From Acidobacteriota bacterium (lineage in GTDB: Bacteria > Acidobacteriota > Terriglobia > 2-12-FULL-54-10), in contig JACPPJ010000022.1 in assembly GCA_016191085.1 (NCBI GenBank), forward strand, positions 1-51,895: a DNA stretch of 51,895 bases, in the 5' to 3' direction. A model generated the notes under the pieces. It worked only from the letters and a program-made list of their open reading frames with translations, was not told the DNA's origin and did not search any database. Each line of letters opens with the position of its first letter. Within the stretch, counting starts at the first letter, position 1. Of this stretch, positions 1 through 12,536 are shown piece by piece. Position numbers and translations under genes: made by a program.

Positions 1-486
1 CACCTGCGGCCTTCGTGTGATCAACTGCTCGGCGTCGAAGTTGGCCGTGGTAGATTTGACCGCTTCCTGGATAAACGGTTGGATGACCCGGCTTTCATAA
101 TCCTGCCGCATATTGCGATAAGTTTCCCCCACCCGGCTGGCATCCAACTGATAGTTCAAGGTGACTTCCGTGGCGACCACTTGTAAGTCTTTGCTGGAAG
201 AACTGGCCGGAGCACTGTATTTCTGAATCTGCGTTGACATCAGAGCGACCTGCTCAGCGAAAGGAATTTTGAAGTAAAGACCTTCGTCTTTCACCGCCCC
301 TGTCACCGCCCCAAAACGCAGCAAGACGCCGCGTTGTCCTGCGCCGACCGTCCCTACGGTGCCCGCCAGCACAATAAGGACGGCAATGAGAGCCCCTACC
401 ACCACTATCTTTTTCCCTATGCCTGGCGGGACTCTAAAGTCCCGAATTTCCTCAGCACGATATTCTGGAGCGTGATACTCTGGCAT
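1..486 (-). CDS. SPFH/band-7 (prohibitin-like) membrane protein, C-terminus cut off
   Basis: I translated this minus-strand frame by hand: it is open from an ATG at 486 to the window edge (162 codons). The protein begins MPEYHAPEYRAEEIRDF. A single membrane segment lies near residues 25-48 (IVVVGALIAVLIVLAG). The start of a band-7 domain follows, with GQRGVLLRFGAV and then GLYFKIPF and TLNYQLD. This order is typical of prohibitin/HflC-type proteins, which form membrane-bound oligomeric scaffolds. It sits 87 bp downstream of a small membrane-protein gene on the same strand, so the two may be co-transcribed. The operator-like palindrome and divergent TetR gene suggest repression by TetR (inference). 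The C-terminal part, including any coiled coil, lies outside the window. Confidence 0.8.
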   Translation of the reverse strand, partial: MPEYHAPEYRAEEIRDFRVPPGIGKKIVVVGALIAVLIVLAGTVGTVGAGQRGVLLRFGAVTGAVKDEGLYFKIPFAEQVALMSTQIQKYSAPASSSSKDLQVVATEVTLNYQLDASRVGETYRNMRQDYESRVIQPFIQEAVKSTTANFDAEQLITRRPQV

Positions 487-573
487 CGCACCCTCCTTTT
501 CATCGAGACACTTTATGGATGACTACAAGCCCGGAGTTCAAGATCCTGCCATTTGGGATTATTCATCGCCCCG

Positions 574-804
574 CTATGCACTCCTTTGTCCTCGTTCGGC
601 AGGGGCAGCCGTTTTCTTGCCACCAGGTATGACTTCACTGACTGCCTGATCATCAACATCCATTCCCATGTACGCCTTCTGAAACCAAATCCCAAACTGC
701 TTCCCATCGAGTTCCATCTGTTTCTTTGACAGCGAGCGTCGGATGAGGAGCAGTGGTATTACGCATACGATTGGAAAGCCGAAAAACAAGAGGAAAGCCC
801 ACAT
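574..804 (-). CDS. Small single-pass membrane protein, unknown function
   Basis: The 76-residue product starts with a strongly hydrophobic stretch (WAFLLFFGFPIVCVIPLLL) that should form one N-terminal membrane helix. A basic patch (RRSLSKKQ) and a short polar cytoplasmic tail follow. A good ribosome binding site (AGGGAGG on the minus strand) lies about 7 bases before the ATG at 804, which supports translation. I do not recognise a family. It is the first gene of the minus-strand unit that continues into the SPFH protein, and it is the gene nearest the TetR-facing palindrome. A role beside the SPFH scaffold is a guess from position only. Confidence 0.6.
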   Translation of the reverse strand: MWAFLLFFGFPIVCVIPLLLIRRSLSKKQMELDGKQFGIWFQKAYMGMDVDDQAVSEVIPGGKKTAAPAERGQRSA

Positions 805-825
805 CTCGCGCCTCCCTTTTTGTTA

Positions 826-842
826 AACAAGTACTACTTGTT
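826..842. promoter_or_regulatory. Perfect 17-bp palindrome, candidate TetR operator
   Basis: AACAAGTACTACTTGTT is an exact inverted repeat with 8-bp arms around a central C. It lies in the AT-rich gap between the minus-strand small membrane gene and the plus-strand TetR gene, about 22 bp before the start codon of the former. Size, symmetry and position are typical of TetR-family operators. Binding by the neighbouring regulator is inferred. Confidence 0.55.
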
Positions 843-866
843 AATATATAAGTTATGCTTACATTA

Positions 867-896
867 TTGACAGCAGTGTTTTTATCAGATTATTAT
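867..896 (+). promoter_or_regulatory. Sigma70-like promoter for tetR
   Basis: TTGACA at 867-872 and TATTAT at 891-896 are separated by 18 bp, close to the housekeeping consensus. The promoter points at the GTG start at 944. It lies 25 bp from the palindrome, so a protein bound there could affect transcription in both directions. Confidence 0.5.
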
Positions 897-943
897 CTAC
901 CTGTCAAGTGTAATGGTGGAAACTATATGGGAGTACAGCTATC

Positions 944-1612
944 GTGAAGAGCCGGAGAGGGTCTTCTGCATCGAAGCTAAGGCATCGCAGGGAGTGGATC
1001 AAACGCGAACCGGTCACTGACCTCGGGCACCGGATCATCAGCGCCACCGTTGAGGAGTTCGCCACTAAGGGCATTGCTGGAGCCCGTGTTGCCGAGATCA
1101 CAAAGCGGGCTGGCACTACGGATCCAGCTTTTTATCGCTACTTTACCGGAATGAAGCAGGCGGCCCTCTTTATCATGAGCGAATATTATTGGGCTCCGCT
1201 CAACCTGCGCCTCCGTCACTATCGTCAAGTCACGAAGGACCCATTGAAATTATTCGAGACTGTGGTGGATTCCCTAATCCAATCCACAGAAGACGCCCCG
1301 AGCCGTCCTTGGCTTGCCGAGTCGCAAGTTTTCCGGATTGTCGTGGTTCAGATGCGAAATCCGTTCCTGCTTCCTGAATCGATACTCGACTCAGAATACG
1401 TGACTTTCGTGAGGGAGTTAGCAGACATTATTCGAACGGGACAAAAAACAGGTCTGCTCACCAACACTCTAAATCCGACACTGCTCGCACAGCTTTTGGT
1501 GACCACGCTGCACCAATTGCTGACGCTGAATGGCCTTCCATATCAGTCCTTCCATGTAGGAAGGGAGGAAGCTAGAAAAGTCGCAATTGCCCTAGTGGGT
1601 TTCAGATGCTGA
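944..1612 (+). CDS. TetR-family transcriptional regulator
   Basis: The 222-residue protein has a TetR N-terminal helix-turn-helix domain at about residues 27-75, after a basic N-terminal extension. Visible hallmarks are ISATVEEFATKGI, then VAEITKRAGTTDPAFYRYF, which contains the recognition helix. The C-terminal two thirds is helical and divergent, as expected for the ligand-binding and dimerisation domain; the ligand cannot be predicted. The start is GTG, with GGGAG about 10 bases upstream. The gene diverges from the membrane-protein/SPFH pair across a gap that holds a perfect palindrome, so it probably represses that pair, itself, or both (inference). Confidence 0.85.
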   Translation: MKSRRGSSASKLRHRREWIKREPVTDLGHRIISATVEEFATKGIAGARVAEITKRAGTTDPAFYRYFTGMKQAALFIMSEYYWAPLNLRLRHYRQVTKDPLKLFETVVDSLIQSTEDAPSRPWLAESQVFRIVVVQMRNPFLLPESILDSEYVTFVRELADIIRTGQKTGLLTNTLNPTLLAQLLVTTLHQLLTLNGLPYQSFHVGREEARKVAIALVGFRC

Positions 1613-1964
1613 CCGTATTCTCTGACGCTACGCGGTGCAGATAAACATTGCAAGCCCCGGTTCGAGAAACAGCTGCAGATTTGGTAGGGGTCGCGCAATT
1701 GCCCGTTGTGTGGCGACCGAATTGTATGTTCTGTTACAGTCCGAAAAAATGACGCGCATTCGATGGGATTTCTTATAACCAGCAACCGTTTACCACAGCC
1801 GGGCTTTTGCAATCGCGCTGTTGGGTTGAGAGTAATCCGCGAGCGAATCAAAAAGAAGTCACTGGAATTCACCACGGGCCTGACCTACAAAGTGGCAGTA
1901 GCAGTCAAGGTCCGGTGGGAGATAGCGGTCGGCAATTTCGGACTCGTGCGATAGAATAGTTTCA
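1613..1964. other. Intergenic gap without a recognisable gene
   Basis: About 350 bp between tetR and glgE. Short frames on both strands show no family resemblance and no ribosome binding site worth reporting. I see no clear terminator or riboswitch. Confidence 0.5.
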
Positions 1965-3956
1965 ATGGATGAAAATTGCGGGCGATGTCGAGTTGTCATC
2001 GAGGGAGTCCAACCTCAGATTGACGGCGGCAGGTTCCCAATCAAGCGAGTGAACGGCGAGACGGTCCAGGTGCAGGCGGACATTTTCGCGGACGGCCATG
2101 ACAAACTCTCCTGCCGGCTGTTGTACCGCCACCAAAACGACGACCGCTGGCTGGAATCGCCGATGCAGCCCGCGGTCAATGACCGCTGGCAAGGCGAATT
2201 CCGTGTGTCCGATCTCGGACGCTACCTCTACACCGTGGAGGCGTGGGTCGATTCGTTTCGTACGTGGCGCACGGACCTGATGAAGCGCTTGGACGCGCAG
2301 CAGGACGTCAGCATAGATCTGCTCATTGGAGCGGGCCTCGTGGAAAGTGCGGCGCAGCGGGCCGGAGGCCCGGACGCTAACCGCCTCCGCGAAGGAGCGC
2401 GCCTTATGCGGGAAGGTGCGTCGCTGGAGGCTCGCACCTCCATCGCTCTGGATGATGAACTGGCGCGGCTCGTCTCGTCATACCCGGAGTACGGCTTGGC
2501 AACCCGCTTCGAAAAGGAATTGGTCGTGGTTGTTGACCGGGAGAAGGCTCGTTTCTCCTCGTGGTATGAACTTTTTCCTCGATCCTGCTCCGGCCAGCCG
2601 GGACGCCACGGCACGTTCCGCGATTGCGCCAACTGGTTGCCCTATATCGCTTCGATGGGCTTCGACGTGCTTTATTTGCCGCCCATCCACCCCATCGGCC
2701 GGCAGTTTCGTAAGGGTAAGAATAATGTCGTGACTGCTACGGCCAGCGACGTCGGGAGCCCTTGGGCCATCGGGTCGGAGGAAGGCGGGCATAAAGCGAT
2801 TCATCCTGGACTCGGTACGCTCGAAGATTTTCGGTACCTCATCGCTAAAGCGGAGGAGTTCGGCATAGAGATCGCGCTCGACATCGCTTTGCAATGCACT
2901 CCGGATCACCCCTATGTGCGCGAGCACCCGGAGTGGTTCCGCAAGCGCCCGGACGGCTGTATCCAATATGCCGAGAATCCGCCAAAGAAGTATCAGGATA
3001 TTTATCCGATTAATTTCGAAACCGAAAACTGGCCCGCTCTTTGGCAAGAGTTGAAAAGCGTGCTCGAGTTTTGGCTCGAGCAGGGCGCGCGGATATTCCG
3101 GGTAGACAATCCACATACCAAGTCGTTTTATTTATGGGAGTGGGTGATCGGCAAAATCAAGGAAAGCCATCCGGAGGTGATATTCCTGGCGGAGGCCTTC
3201 ACCCGGCCGCGAGTCATGTATCGCTTGGCGAAGCTGGGCTTTTCACAGTCCTACACGTATTTCACCTGGCGAAACACAAAAGAGGATCTGACCGATTATT
3301 TCCGCGAGCTGACCTGCACGGCTATAAAAGAATATTTCCGGCCCAACCTCTGGCCGAATACGCCGGATATTCTTCCCGAGTACCTTCAGGTTGGCGGCCG
3401 GCCGGCGTTCATGGTGCGGCTGGTGCTCGCTGCTACGCTGGGCTCAAATTACGGCATCTACGGCCCCGCTTTTGAACTGTGCGAGAACACGCCGCTCCAG
3501 CCGGGCAGCGAAGAATATCTGGATTCCGAAAAATACGAGTTGAAGGTTTGGGATGTCAAGTCGCCGCGCAACTTGAAGGACTTCATCGCGCGCGTGAACT
3601 CCATTCGGCGGGAGAACCCGGCGCTACAGCGCGACCGCACGCTGCGGTTCCATGCCACGGATAATCCTCTGCTGCTCTGCTACAGCAAAGCGAGCGAGGA
3701 CCTGTCCAATGTTATCGTGGTGGTTGTGAATCTCGACGCCTTTCACAGACAAGTTGGTTGGATCAATCTCGATCTGGAAAGCCTGGGGCTCCATCCGCGT
3801 CAAGCATTCCAGGCCCATGATCTGTTAAGCGGCGGGCGTTTCTTGTGGAGTGGCAGCCGGAACTATGTGGAACTGGTTCCCGACAGCCTTCCCGCTCACA
3901 TTTTCCGGCTCCGCAAGCGGCTGCATACGGAGAAGGACTTCGACTACTATTTGTGA
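1965..3956 (+). CDS. glgE: Alpha-1,4-glucan:maltose-1-phosphate maltosyltransferase GlgE
   Basis: GlgE transfers maltosyl units from alpha-maltose-1-phosphate to the non-reducing end of alpha-1,4-glucans in the cytoplasm. The 663-residue length fits the family. The N-terminal beta-sandwich domain covers about residues 1-200, followed by the GH13 barrel (FDVLYLPPIHPIGRQFRKG at about 230). The nucleophile Asp is in FRVDNPHTKSF (about residue 380) and the acid/base Glu in FLAEAF (about 409). The RVDNPHTK form is typical of GlgE rather than amylases. A TreS-maltokinase fusion follows 184 bp downstream and a GlgM-like gene lies further on, giving both known routes to its substrate. The ATG at 1965 has no strong ribosome binding site. 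Confidence 0.93.
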   Translation: MDENCGRCRVVIEGVQPQIDGGRFPIKRVNGETVQVQADIFADGHDKLSCRLLYRHQNDDRWLESPMQPAVNDRWQGEFRVSDLGRYLYTVEAWVDSFRTWRTDLMKRLDAQQDVSIDLLIGAGLVESAAQRAGGPDANRLREGARLMREGASLEARTSIALDDELARLVSSYPEYGLATRFEKELVVVVDREKARFSSWYELFPRSCSGQPGRHGTFRDCANWLPYIASMGFDVLYLPPIHPIGRQFRKGKNNVVTATASDVGSPWAIGSEEGGHKAIHPGLGTLEDFRYLIAKAEEFGIEIALDIALQCTPDHPYVREHPEWFRKRPDGCIQYAENPPKKYQDIYPINFETENWPALWQELKSVLEFWLEQGARIFRVDNPHTKSFYLWEWVIGKIKESHPEVIFLAEAFTRPRVMYRLAKLGFSQSYTYFTWRNTKEDLTDYFRELTCTAIKEYFRPNLWPNTPDILPEYLQVGGRPAFMVRLVLAATLGSNYGIYGPAFELCENTPLQPGSEEYLDSEKYELKVWDVKSPRNLKDFIARVNSIRRENPALQRDRTLRFHATDNPLLLCYSKASEDLSNVIVVVVNLDAFHRQVGWINLDLESLGLHPRQAFQAHDLLSGGRFLWSGSRNYVELVPDSLPAHIFRLRKRLHTEKDFDYYL

Positions 3957-4012
3957 CCCGTGCTGCCGGACGGAATGCCGTCGAGCAGGTGGTTGAAAAG
4001 TTATTTGACGAT

Positions 4013-4110
4013 GTCATCCTGAGCGCAGCGAAGGATCTGCTTTTGCTTGATGTTGAAAAACGAAATCAGATTCTTCGGCCTCGCAAAAAACGGGGTCCCC
4101 AGCGCAGTCT
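4013..4110. repeat. Dispersed repeat-like element between glgE and treS
   Basis: The gap holds a stretch starting GTCATCCTGAGCGCAGCGAA and continuing through AGATTCTTCGGCCTCGC. It resembles an intergenic repeat I have seen in many Acidobacteriota and other soil genomes, here with a degenerate right half. I found no second copy in the window, so the call rests on recall. Confidence 0.35.
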
Positions 4111-4140
4111 GATTGTCTTCCCCCTTTGGTGACACTTCAA

Positions 4141-7557
<3,417 letters not shown>

Positions 7558-7601
7558 GGGTGTAGCGCAGCGTCTGCCGGCCTCACAAGGATGAGCCCAG
7601 T

Positions 7602-7639
7602 GATGTCGGAACTGATCACAGATGTCGGAACTGATCACA
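7602..7639. repeat. Tandem 19-bp duplication over a start codon
   Basis: GATGTCGGAACTGATCACA occurs twice with no spacer (7602-7620 and 7621-7639). Each copy contains an ATG in the same context. Because 19 is not a multiple of 3, the upstream ATGs (7591, 7603) are out of frame with the following gene and reach a stop soon after. Only the ATG at 7622 opens it. Confidence 0.9.
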
Positions 7640-8875
7640 GCCCATCAGAGCATTGAACCGGCCGAAGCGGCTAAGGGCGCTGATATCGTGTTCGGCGTTC
7701 CGAACTGCGATAGCTGGGAGACTATTCAGTCCGCCGCCGACGCGATCAGTGGCGCGGTAAACGCGATTAACCCTTCCCTCAAGACCGTACTCGTGTATTC
7801 GGACGCGGTCCGCGACGCGCGCGCTCTCGCATCTTCTTCTGTGGGGCAACCGCTGCTGCTCCCAAGTTCGATGTTGCCGCTCGGCCGACTGCGAACCCCC
7901 ATCGAGGGCCTCAACAATGCCCAAAGGGCGTTATTTCTGATCGGCCGCAATCTCGAAGGGTCCGCATGCATTGTTTTCGGTTCGGAGCCGGCGAACATCA
8001 CCACGCAATCCTGCCACCGGCTGATAGAGCCTCTGATGAATCAGAGATTCGATCTGGTAATGCCTTGTTATTCCCGGAAACGTTTTGAAGGACTGATTAA
8101 CAACGGCCTGATCTACCCCCTTATTAGAGCGCTTTACGGCAAGCGTGTCCGGTATCCCATCGCAATGGATTTCGGATTTTCATCACGGTTGATCCAACGG
8201 TATGTGCAGCCCGATGCGAGGAATGGAACCAGCAGCGGCGATGGACCGCCAATATGGATCGTGACGGACGCCGTGCGAGCTGGCCTTCGGATTTGCCAGA
8301 CGTATCTGAGCGCTCCAGTGCACGCCACCAGAGATCCGACCGAGTTGAGCACCGTGCTGGCGCAGGTGGTCGGCGCATTGTTCACCGACCTGGAGCACCA
8401 TGCTTCATTTTGGCAGAAGGTTCGGGGGTCGCAACCGCTGCCGACCTTCGGCAAGCCCGTACCCGTGAAGGAGGAGTCTGGCGCCGTAGACGCTCATCCT
8501 ATGATCGAATCGTTTCAACTCGGAGTGCGAAACCTGTCCGAACTCTGGGGCAAGTTTCTGCCTCCGACTACTTTGCTCGAAATGAAGAAGCTGCACCGGA
8601 TGCCGCCGGATGCGTTCCATATGGCGGATGAATGGTGGGCGCGCATCGTCTACGATTTTGCACTGGCAAATCACCTTCACGTCATGAGCCGGGATCACCT
8701 GCTAGGTGCACTTACGCCACTGTATCTCGCCTGGGTCGCTTCGTTCGCATTGGAGTCGCAGCGGACGGCCGGTTTCAACCTAGAGCAAAGGATTGAAAGG
8801 CTCTGCCTCGCATTCGAGAGTCAAAAACCCTATCTTCAATCGCGATGGCGCTGGCCGGATCGCTTCAACCCGTAA
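7622..8875 (+). CDS. GT-A fold glycosyltransferase, glucosylglycerate/mannosylglycerate synthase-like, altered DxD
   Basis: The 417-residue protein resembles the bacterial GT family that includes glucosylglycerate and glucosyl-3-phosphoglycerate synthases, which make compatible solutes. The clearest match is the stretch around MPCYSRKRFEGLINN followed by YPLIRALYGKRVRYPI and DFGFS. At the place where these enzymes have a metal-binding DSD-type motif, this one reads IVFGSEPANIT, so both acids of the motif have changed. The C-terminal 200 residues look helical. Its place in the alpha-glucan/trehalose locus fits solute or glucan metabolism. A 19-bp duplication covers the start: without it, translation from ATG 7591, with AAGGA just before it, would run in frame. 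Substrate is uncertain and activity is in doubt. Confidence 0.6.
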   Translation: MSELITAHQSIEPAEAAKGADIVFGVPNCDSWETIQSAADAISGAVNAINPSLKTVLVYSDAVRDARALASSSVGQPLLLPSSMLPLGRLRTPIEGLNNAQRALFLIGRNLEGSACIVFGSEPANITTQSCHRLIEPLMNQRFDLVMPCYSRKRFEGLINNGLIYPLIRALYGKRVRYPIAMDFGFSSRLIQRYVQPDARNGTSSGDGPPIWIVTDAVRAGLRICQTYLSAPVHATRDPTELSTVLAQVVGALFTDLEHHASFWQKVRGSQPLPTFGKPVPVKEESGAVDAHPMIESFQLGVRNLSELWGKFLPPTTLLEMKKLHRMPPDAFHMADEWWARIVYDFALANHLHVMSRDHLLGALTPLYLAWVASFALESQRTAGFNLEQRIERLCLAFESQKPYLQSRWRWPDRFNP

Positions 8876-8925
8876 CAACAGTAAGACACGGCTATCGGGG
8901 GCTGGATTGCAGAAACGGAGTTCAT

Positions 8926-9621
8926 ATGTGGGAAAAGGTTTCAACCGCCTTGAACGAGTCAGCTAGTCGGATCGTCGTCACGGTGGTACGGCAGATGCCG
9001 GGATTCGTGGCGCTGCTCCTCTCGCTCCTGCTCTCGGTGATCATCGCAGTGATTGTTCGATTAGCAATACGCCGGATGCTCCGGGGAATTGGTCTTGATG
9101 AGTGGCTCGCGCGCTCGGGCGTCGCGGATGTTCCCGAGCTGGGACCAGCGAATCGGCCCACGGAGTGGGTGGCCAGAGTCCTGTTCTGGTTGATTATTCT
9201 GGCCGGATTCCTGGTCGGTCTCGCCGCGTTCGACAGCACCCTGACTTCCCGGCTGATGCTAGACCTCTTCAGCTACATGCCGGACGTATTGGCGGCGATC
9301 TTGATTATTGTCGCGGGTAAGATCGTGGCTCGCTACGTGGAACGTAGCATTCTGATCGGCAGTGTCAACATGAATATCAACCTTGCGCGGCCGCTCAGCC
9401 TGGGGGTGAAATGGCTGGTTTTGATCACCACGGCCGCGATGGCACTGGACCACCTCGGCATTGGCCGCAGAATTGTGTATCTGGCTTACGGAATTGTTTT
9501 GGGAGGTATTGTATTGGCTCTGGCCCTTGCCGTGGGACTTGGTTCGAAAGAGCTGGTGAGCCGCTCGATCGAGCAACAATCAAAACAACCGAAACGCGAA
9601 GAAACCTTCCATCATCTTTGA
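8926..9621 (+). CDS. Mechanosensitive-channel-like conserved TM-helix membrane protein
   Basis: The 231-residue integral membrane protein has about four or five hydrophobic helices. One pattern (PDVLAAILIIVAGKIVARYVE) is the conserved TM-helix motif found in small MscS-related proteins. The C-terminal helix ALALAVGLGSKELVSR resembles the MscS pore-lining helix. The cytoplasmic beta-domain of true MscS channels is absent, so it is a short relative. The frame is open further upstream, overlapping the previous gene. I chose the ATG at 8926, which has GGAG 5 bases before it. A link between osmotic sensing and the solute genes around it is plausible but inferred. Confidence 0.75.
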   Translation: MWEKVSTALNESASRIVVTVVRQMPGFVALLLSLLLSVIIAVIVRLAIRRMLRGIGLDEWLARSGVADVPELGPANRPTEWVARVLFWLIILAGFLVGLAAFDSTLTSRLMLDLFSYMPDVLAAILIIVAGKIVARYVERSILIGSVNMNINLARPLSLGVKWLVLITTAAMALDHLGIGRRIVYLAYGIVLGGIVLALALAVGLGSKELVSRSIEQQSKQPKREETFHHL

Positions 9622-9734
9622 TACTGGATGTCACTGAACTTGGCGGTCTCCGGGGGTCAGCAGCGCGTCTGCTTTGATCGACCCTGGCGGCGGGATGAAC
9701 TCCAGGAGTGCCTCCGAGATTGCAAGGGCAAAGC

Positions 9735-10985
9735 ATGAAAGTCCTCATGATGACCAATGAGTATCCGCCGTACACTTACGGGGGAGCCGGTGTACACGTC
9801 GAATACCTGAGCAAGGAACTGTCCAGACTCATGCAGGTCGAGGTTCGATGCTTCGGCGACCAGCATAGGGAGGATCCCGAGCTGCACGTTCGTGGTTTCA
9901 AGCTGGATAACAGTGATTATGGCTGCCCCAAATCGCTTCAGCCGGTGTTCGCTTCCGTCCAGCGCTGCCTGGACTTCAATTCGTGTGGCACCGATGCCGA
10001 CATCGTTCATTGCCACACGTGGTACACACATTTTGGCGGCATTTTGGCCAAGCTGAATTACGGGCTTCCTCTTGTCGTGACCACGCACTCCTTGGAGCCC
10101 CTTCGACCCTGGAAATGTGAGCAGCTTGGAAAGGGGTACGACTTTTCGCGCTGGGTGGAACGAATTGCGCTGGAGATGGCCGATGCGGTGATTGCAGTCT
10201 CACAGGAAACCAAACGAGATATCCTGCAGCATTTCCGCGTTCCGGAAGAACGAGTCACGGTTATCCACAACGGCATCGACTCTTCCGAATACCAGAATGT
10301 CAACACCACGGACGCTTTGGTTCGCTTTGGAGTCGATCCATCGAAGCCCTACCTGCTTTTCGTCGGACGGGTCACCCGCCAAAAAGGGATCCTCTACCTC
10401 GTTCGCGCCATCGAGTACATGGATGACCAGTACCAGGTAGTTCTCTGCGCGGGCGCGCCCGATACACCAGAGATCGCAAGCGAAATGCAGGCCGCAGTTG
10501 CAGAGGTATCCTCCAGACGCAAGAAGGTCATCTGGATCCGGCAAATGCTGGACAGGAGAGACATCATCGAATTCTACTCACACGCAGCCGTCTTTTGCTG
10601 TCCCTCCATTTATGAACCCTTTGGTCTGATCAATCTCGAAGCGATGGCGTGCGAAACCCCCGTGGTCGCGTCCGCTGTCGGTGGCATCCCGGAGGTCGTG
10701 GTGGATGGGGAGACAGGATTTCTCGTACCCCTACCGCAAATCCAGGAACCACCCTACGCGCCTATCGATCCCTTGAAGTTCGCTCGTGACCTGGCTGAGC
10801 CGATCAATCGTCTCATGGCTGACCCGGCGTTGCGGAGGCGGTTTGGCCAAGCCGGTCGGCGGCGCTGCGAAGAAGTCTTCAGTTGGGGGGCCATCGCGAA
10901 ACAGACCCAGGCACTCTACGAAACAGTCCTCAAGACTCGACTAACCGACCCGCAAACGGGCTCACTTGTTGCCCCATCTGCTTGA
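9735..10985 (+). CDS. glgM: GT4 glycosyltransferase, GlgM/actinobacterial-type GlgA (maltose-1-phosphate or glycogen synthase)
   Basis: The 416-residue protein has a GT-B fold. The N-terminal domain begins [17 protein letters not shown], with GGAG and VEYLSKEL typical of nucleotide-sugar-dependent starch synthase-like enzymes. The C-terminal donor domain carries [16 protein letters not shown], then [19 protein letters not shown] (the E-x7-E nucleotide-binding motif) and a GGIPEVV loop. This is the type known as GlgM, which makes maltose-1-phosphate from ADP-glucose and glucose-1-phosphate. Proximity to glgE supports that role over simple chain elongation. I used the ATG at 9735, with AAGGG upstream, rather than the frame's first ATG at 9708. 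Confidence 0.82.
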   Translation: MKVLMMTNEYPPYTYGGAGVHVEYLSKELSRLMQVEVRCFGDQHREDPELHVRGFKLDNSDYGCPKSLQPVFASVQRCLDFNSCGTDADIVHCHTWYTHFGGILAKLNYGLPLVVTTHSLEPLRPWKCEQLGKGYDFSRWVERIALEMADAVIAVSQETKRDILQHFRVPEERVTVIHNGIDSSEYQNVNTTDALVRFGVDPSKPYLLFVGRVTRQKGILYLVRAIEYMDDQYQVVLCAGAPDTPEIASEMQAAVAEVSSRRKKVIWIRQMLDRRDIIEFYSHAAVFCCPSIYEPFGLINLEAMACETPVVASAVGGIPEVVVDGETGFLVPLPQIQEPPYAPIDPLKFARDLAEPINRLMADPALRRRFGQAGRRRCEEVFSWGAIAKQTQALYETVLKTRLTDPQTGSLVAPSA

Positions 10986-11078
10986 ATCCTCATTCTCCCA
11001 TAATCGGGGACAGCCTCTGGCGTGTTCCTCCAGGGCATCTATCACCTTCGCACCGCCATCAAGGCAAACTCTGATTTC

Positions 11079-12257
11079 TTATCTATGGATGACCAGGGTG
11101 TATTTTGCTCGCGCGACCGCTTCTTCGTGAAGCGCGACTGCATGTTCGAGAATATTTCTGGCGTGATATGCAGCCACCTCGACAGCCTGCGCATAGTTCA
11201 GATTTGGCCGGCGTATGCCGCCGTTATACGCGCCGAGCGCCTTCTGGATGTCTCCGGCGAAGTGATCCAGCAGGTTGCGAAACAGGATGCCTGCGTACGT
11301 CGTCAGCGCTGGACCGTTCAGCAGATCCAAATCTAAATTCCGGTCCGGACGAAGACGCGGCGGAAGAGCCGAATAATCCCGATTGTCGGCCAAGTAGAGT
11401 GCATGGGCATAACGCAGCGTCTCGCGCGTGATCTGCCATACTCCAATAGCGTAATTCCTCACTAGAACTCGGCCCTTCTGCCGGCGCAATATGACGTCTC
11501 CTTTTTGAGCGCGCCTTTTCCAAATAACGTGATTCAGATCGCCCCGTACGTTCATGTAGTTGTTTTCGATCGCCGCAATGCCCAAAAAGAAATCCAGCGG
11601 GAGAGAAAAGAACTGAGCGACGGCGATAATATCAGCGGCCAGTTCCTTGACGCGCTCGGCGGAAGGGGGCGTTGGAACCGGTTCGATCTCTTTCATCACA
11701 CGCGGATCGGTCTTTGCTTTGAAAACCATAAACCTGATCAGCGGCTGTAACAATTGCGCTCGTGGTAAAGCTTCCAGCTTCTGCCGGACCGGTTCATGAT
11801 ATGCGGCCTCAAAAATAGCTGTCTCCTGCCGCTTGTGGAAAATCTCGTCTCTGCTCGCGGCGCCGAAATCGAAAGCATCGATCAGCTTGGCTGCTCGCAG
11901 CGTGGCGAGATCCTGGATGGCTGTCAACAGATCATCATTTGCTAAAATCCAAATGTGATAGATTGGCGCGTTCGAGCGTTCATCAGCGGTTAGGAATATT
12001 CGCGACTCATCAACTACTGTCTGGCTCTTGAGGAACTCGAAACGCAAATAGGCGCCGAGTTCATTGTCGGAACTTCCAATGTTTGCCAGCCAGGCGCCGA
12101 AGGGAGCCCGCAGCGACAGATTATGTTCTTGGATTATAGGAACGGGAACTGCGGAGGGCAGCGTGATCTTCAGTTGCCGGGGCCAAACCTTATATGCGAT
12201 CCAACCTGCGCAGGCCAGCAATACGACCGCTGGGCCGATCAGCAGCCATCGAAGCAT
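11079..12257 (-). CDS. Membrane-anchored lytic transglycosylase (SLT domain)
   Basis: The 392-residue protein has an N-terminal hydrophobic anchor (WLLIGPAVVLLACAGWIAY) and a long linker. Its C-terminal SLT fold cleaves peptidoglycan between MurNAc and GlcNAc to give 1,6-anhydro products. The catalytic Glu is in FLGIAAIENNYMNV (about residue 235). Later come GVWQITRETLRYA, equivalent to the family's G-x-x-Q-x-x-P block, and ALGAYNGG with NYAQAVEVA near the end. The region before the SLT domain is not recognised. ATG 12257 has GGAG 8 bases upstream and is preferred over GTG 12263. It is transcribed toward glgM and stands alone. Confidence 0.82.
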   Translation of the reverse strand: MLRWLLIGPAVVLLACAGWIAYKVWPRQLKITLPSAVPVPIIQEHNLSLRAPFGAWLANIGSSDNELGAYLRFEFLKSQTVVDESRIFLTADERSNAPIYHIWILANDDLLTAIQDLATLRAAKLIDAFDFGAASRDEIFHKRQETAIFEAAYHEPVRQKLEALPRAQLLQPLIRFMVFKAKTDPRVMKEIEPVPTPPSAERVKELAADIIAVAQFFSLPLDFFLGIAAIENNYMNVRGDLNHVIWKRRAQKGDVILRRQKGRVLVRNYAIGVWQITRETLRYAHALYLADNRDYSALPPRLRPDRNLDLDLLNGPALTTYAGILFRNLLDHFAGDIQKALGAYNGGIRRPNLNYAQAVEVAAYHARNILEHAVALHEEAVARAKYTLVIHR

Positions 12258-12536
12258 GTGCACGACTCCAGCCGAGCGATCACCGTGCTAAGGCCAGCCA
12301 CATACGTGGTAATTATAAATCGCAAGCGGCACGTCCCGCATAACACTTCCGCAACCTGTCTTGCTGATTTCCGAGATGGTTAAGCTCTGCCTCAACCAAA
12401 CATGCTGCTTCTCAAAGAGTTTATTGGTCGCGTCATTAGTCCGAGTTCGAAAATTCGCGGAGGCGATTAGCGTGGGGCCTCGAGATGGAGTTTGATTTGC
12501 CATCCGGACCCTTTCTTATAGTCATGAAAGGGACTG

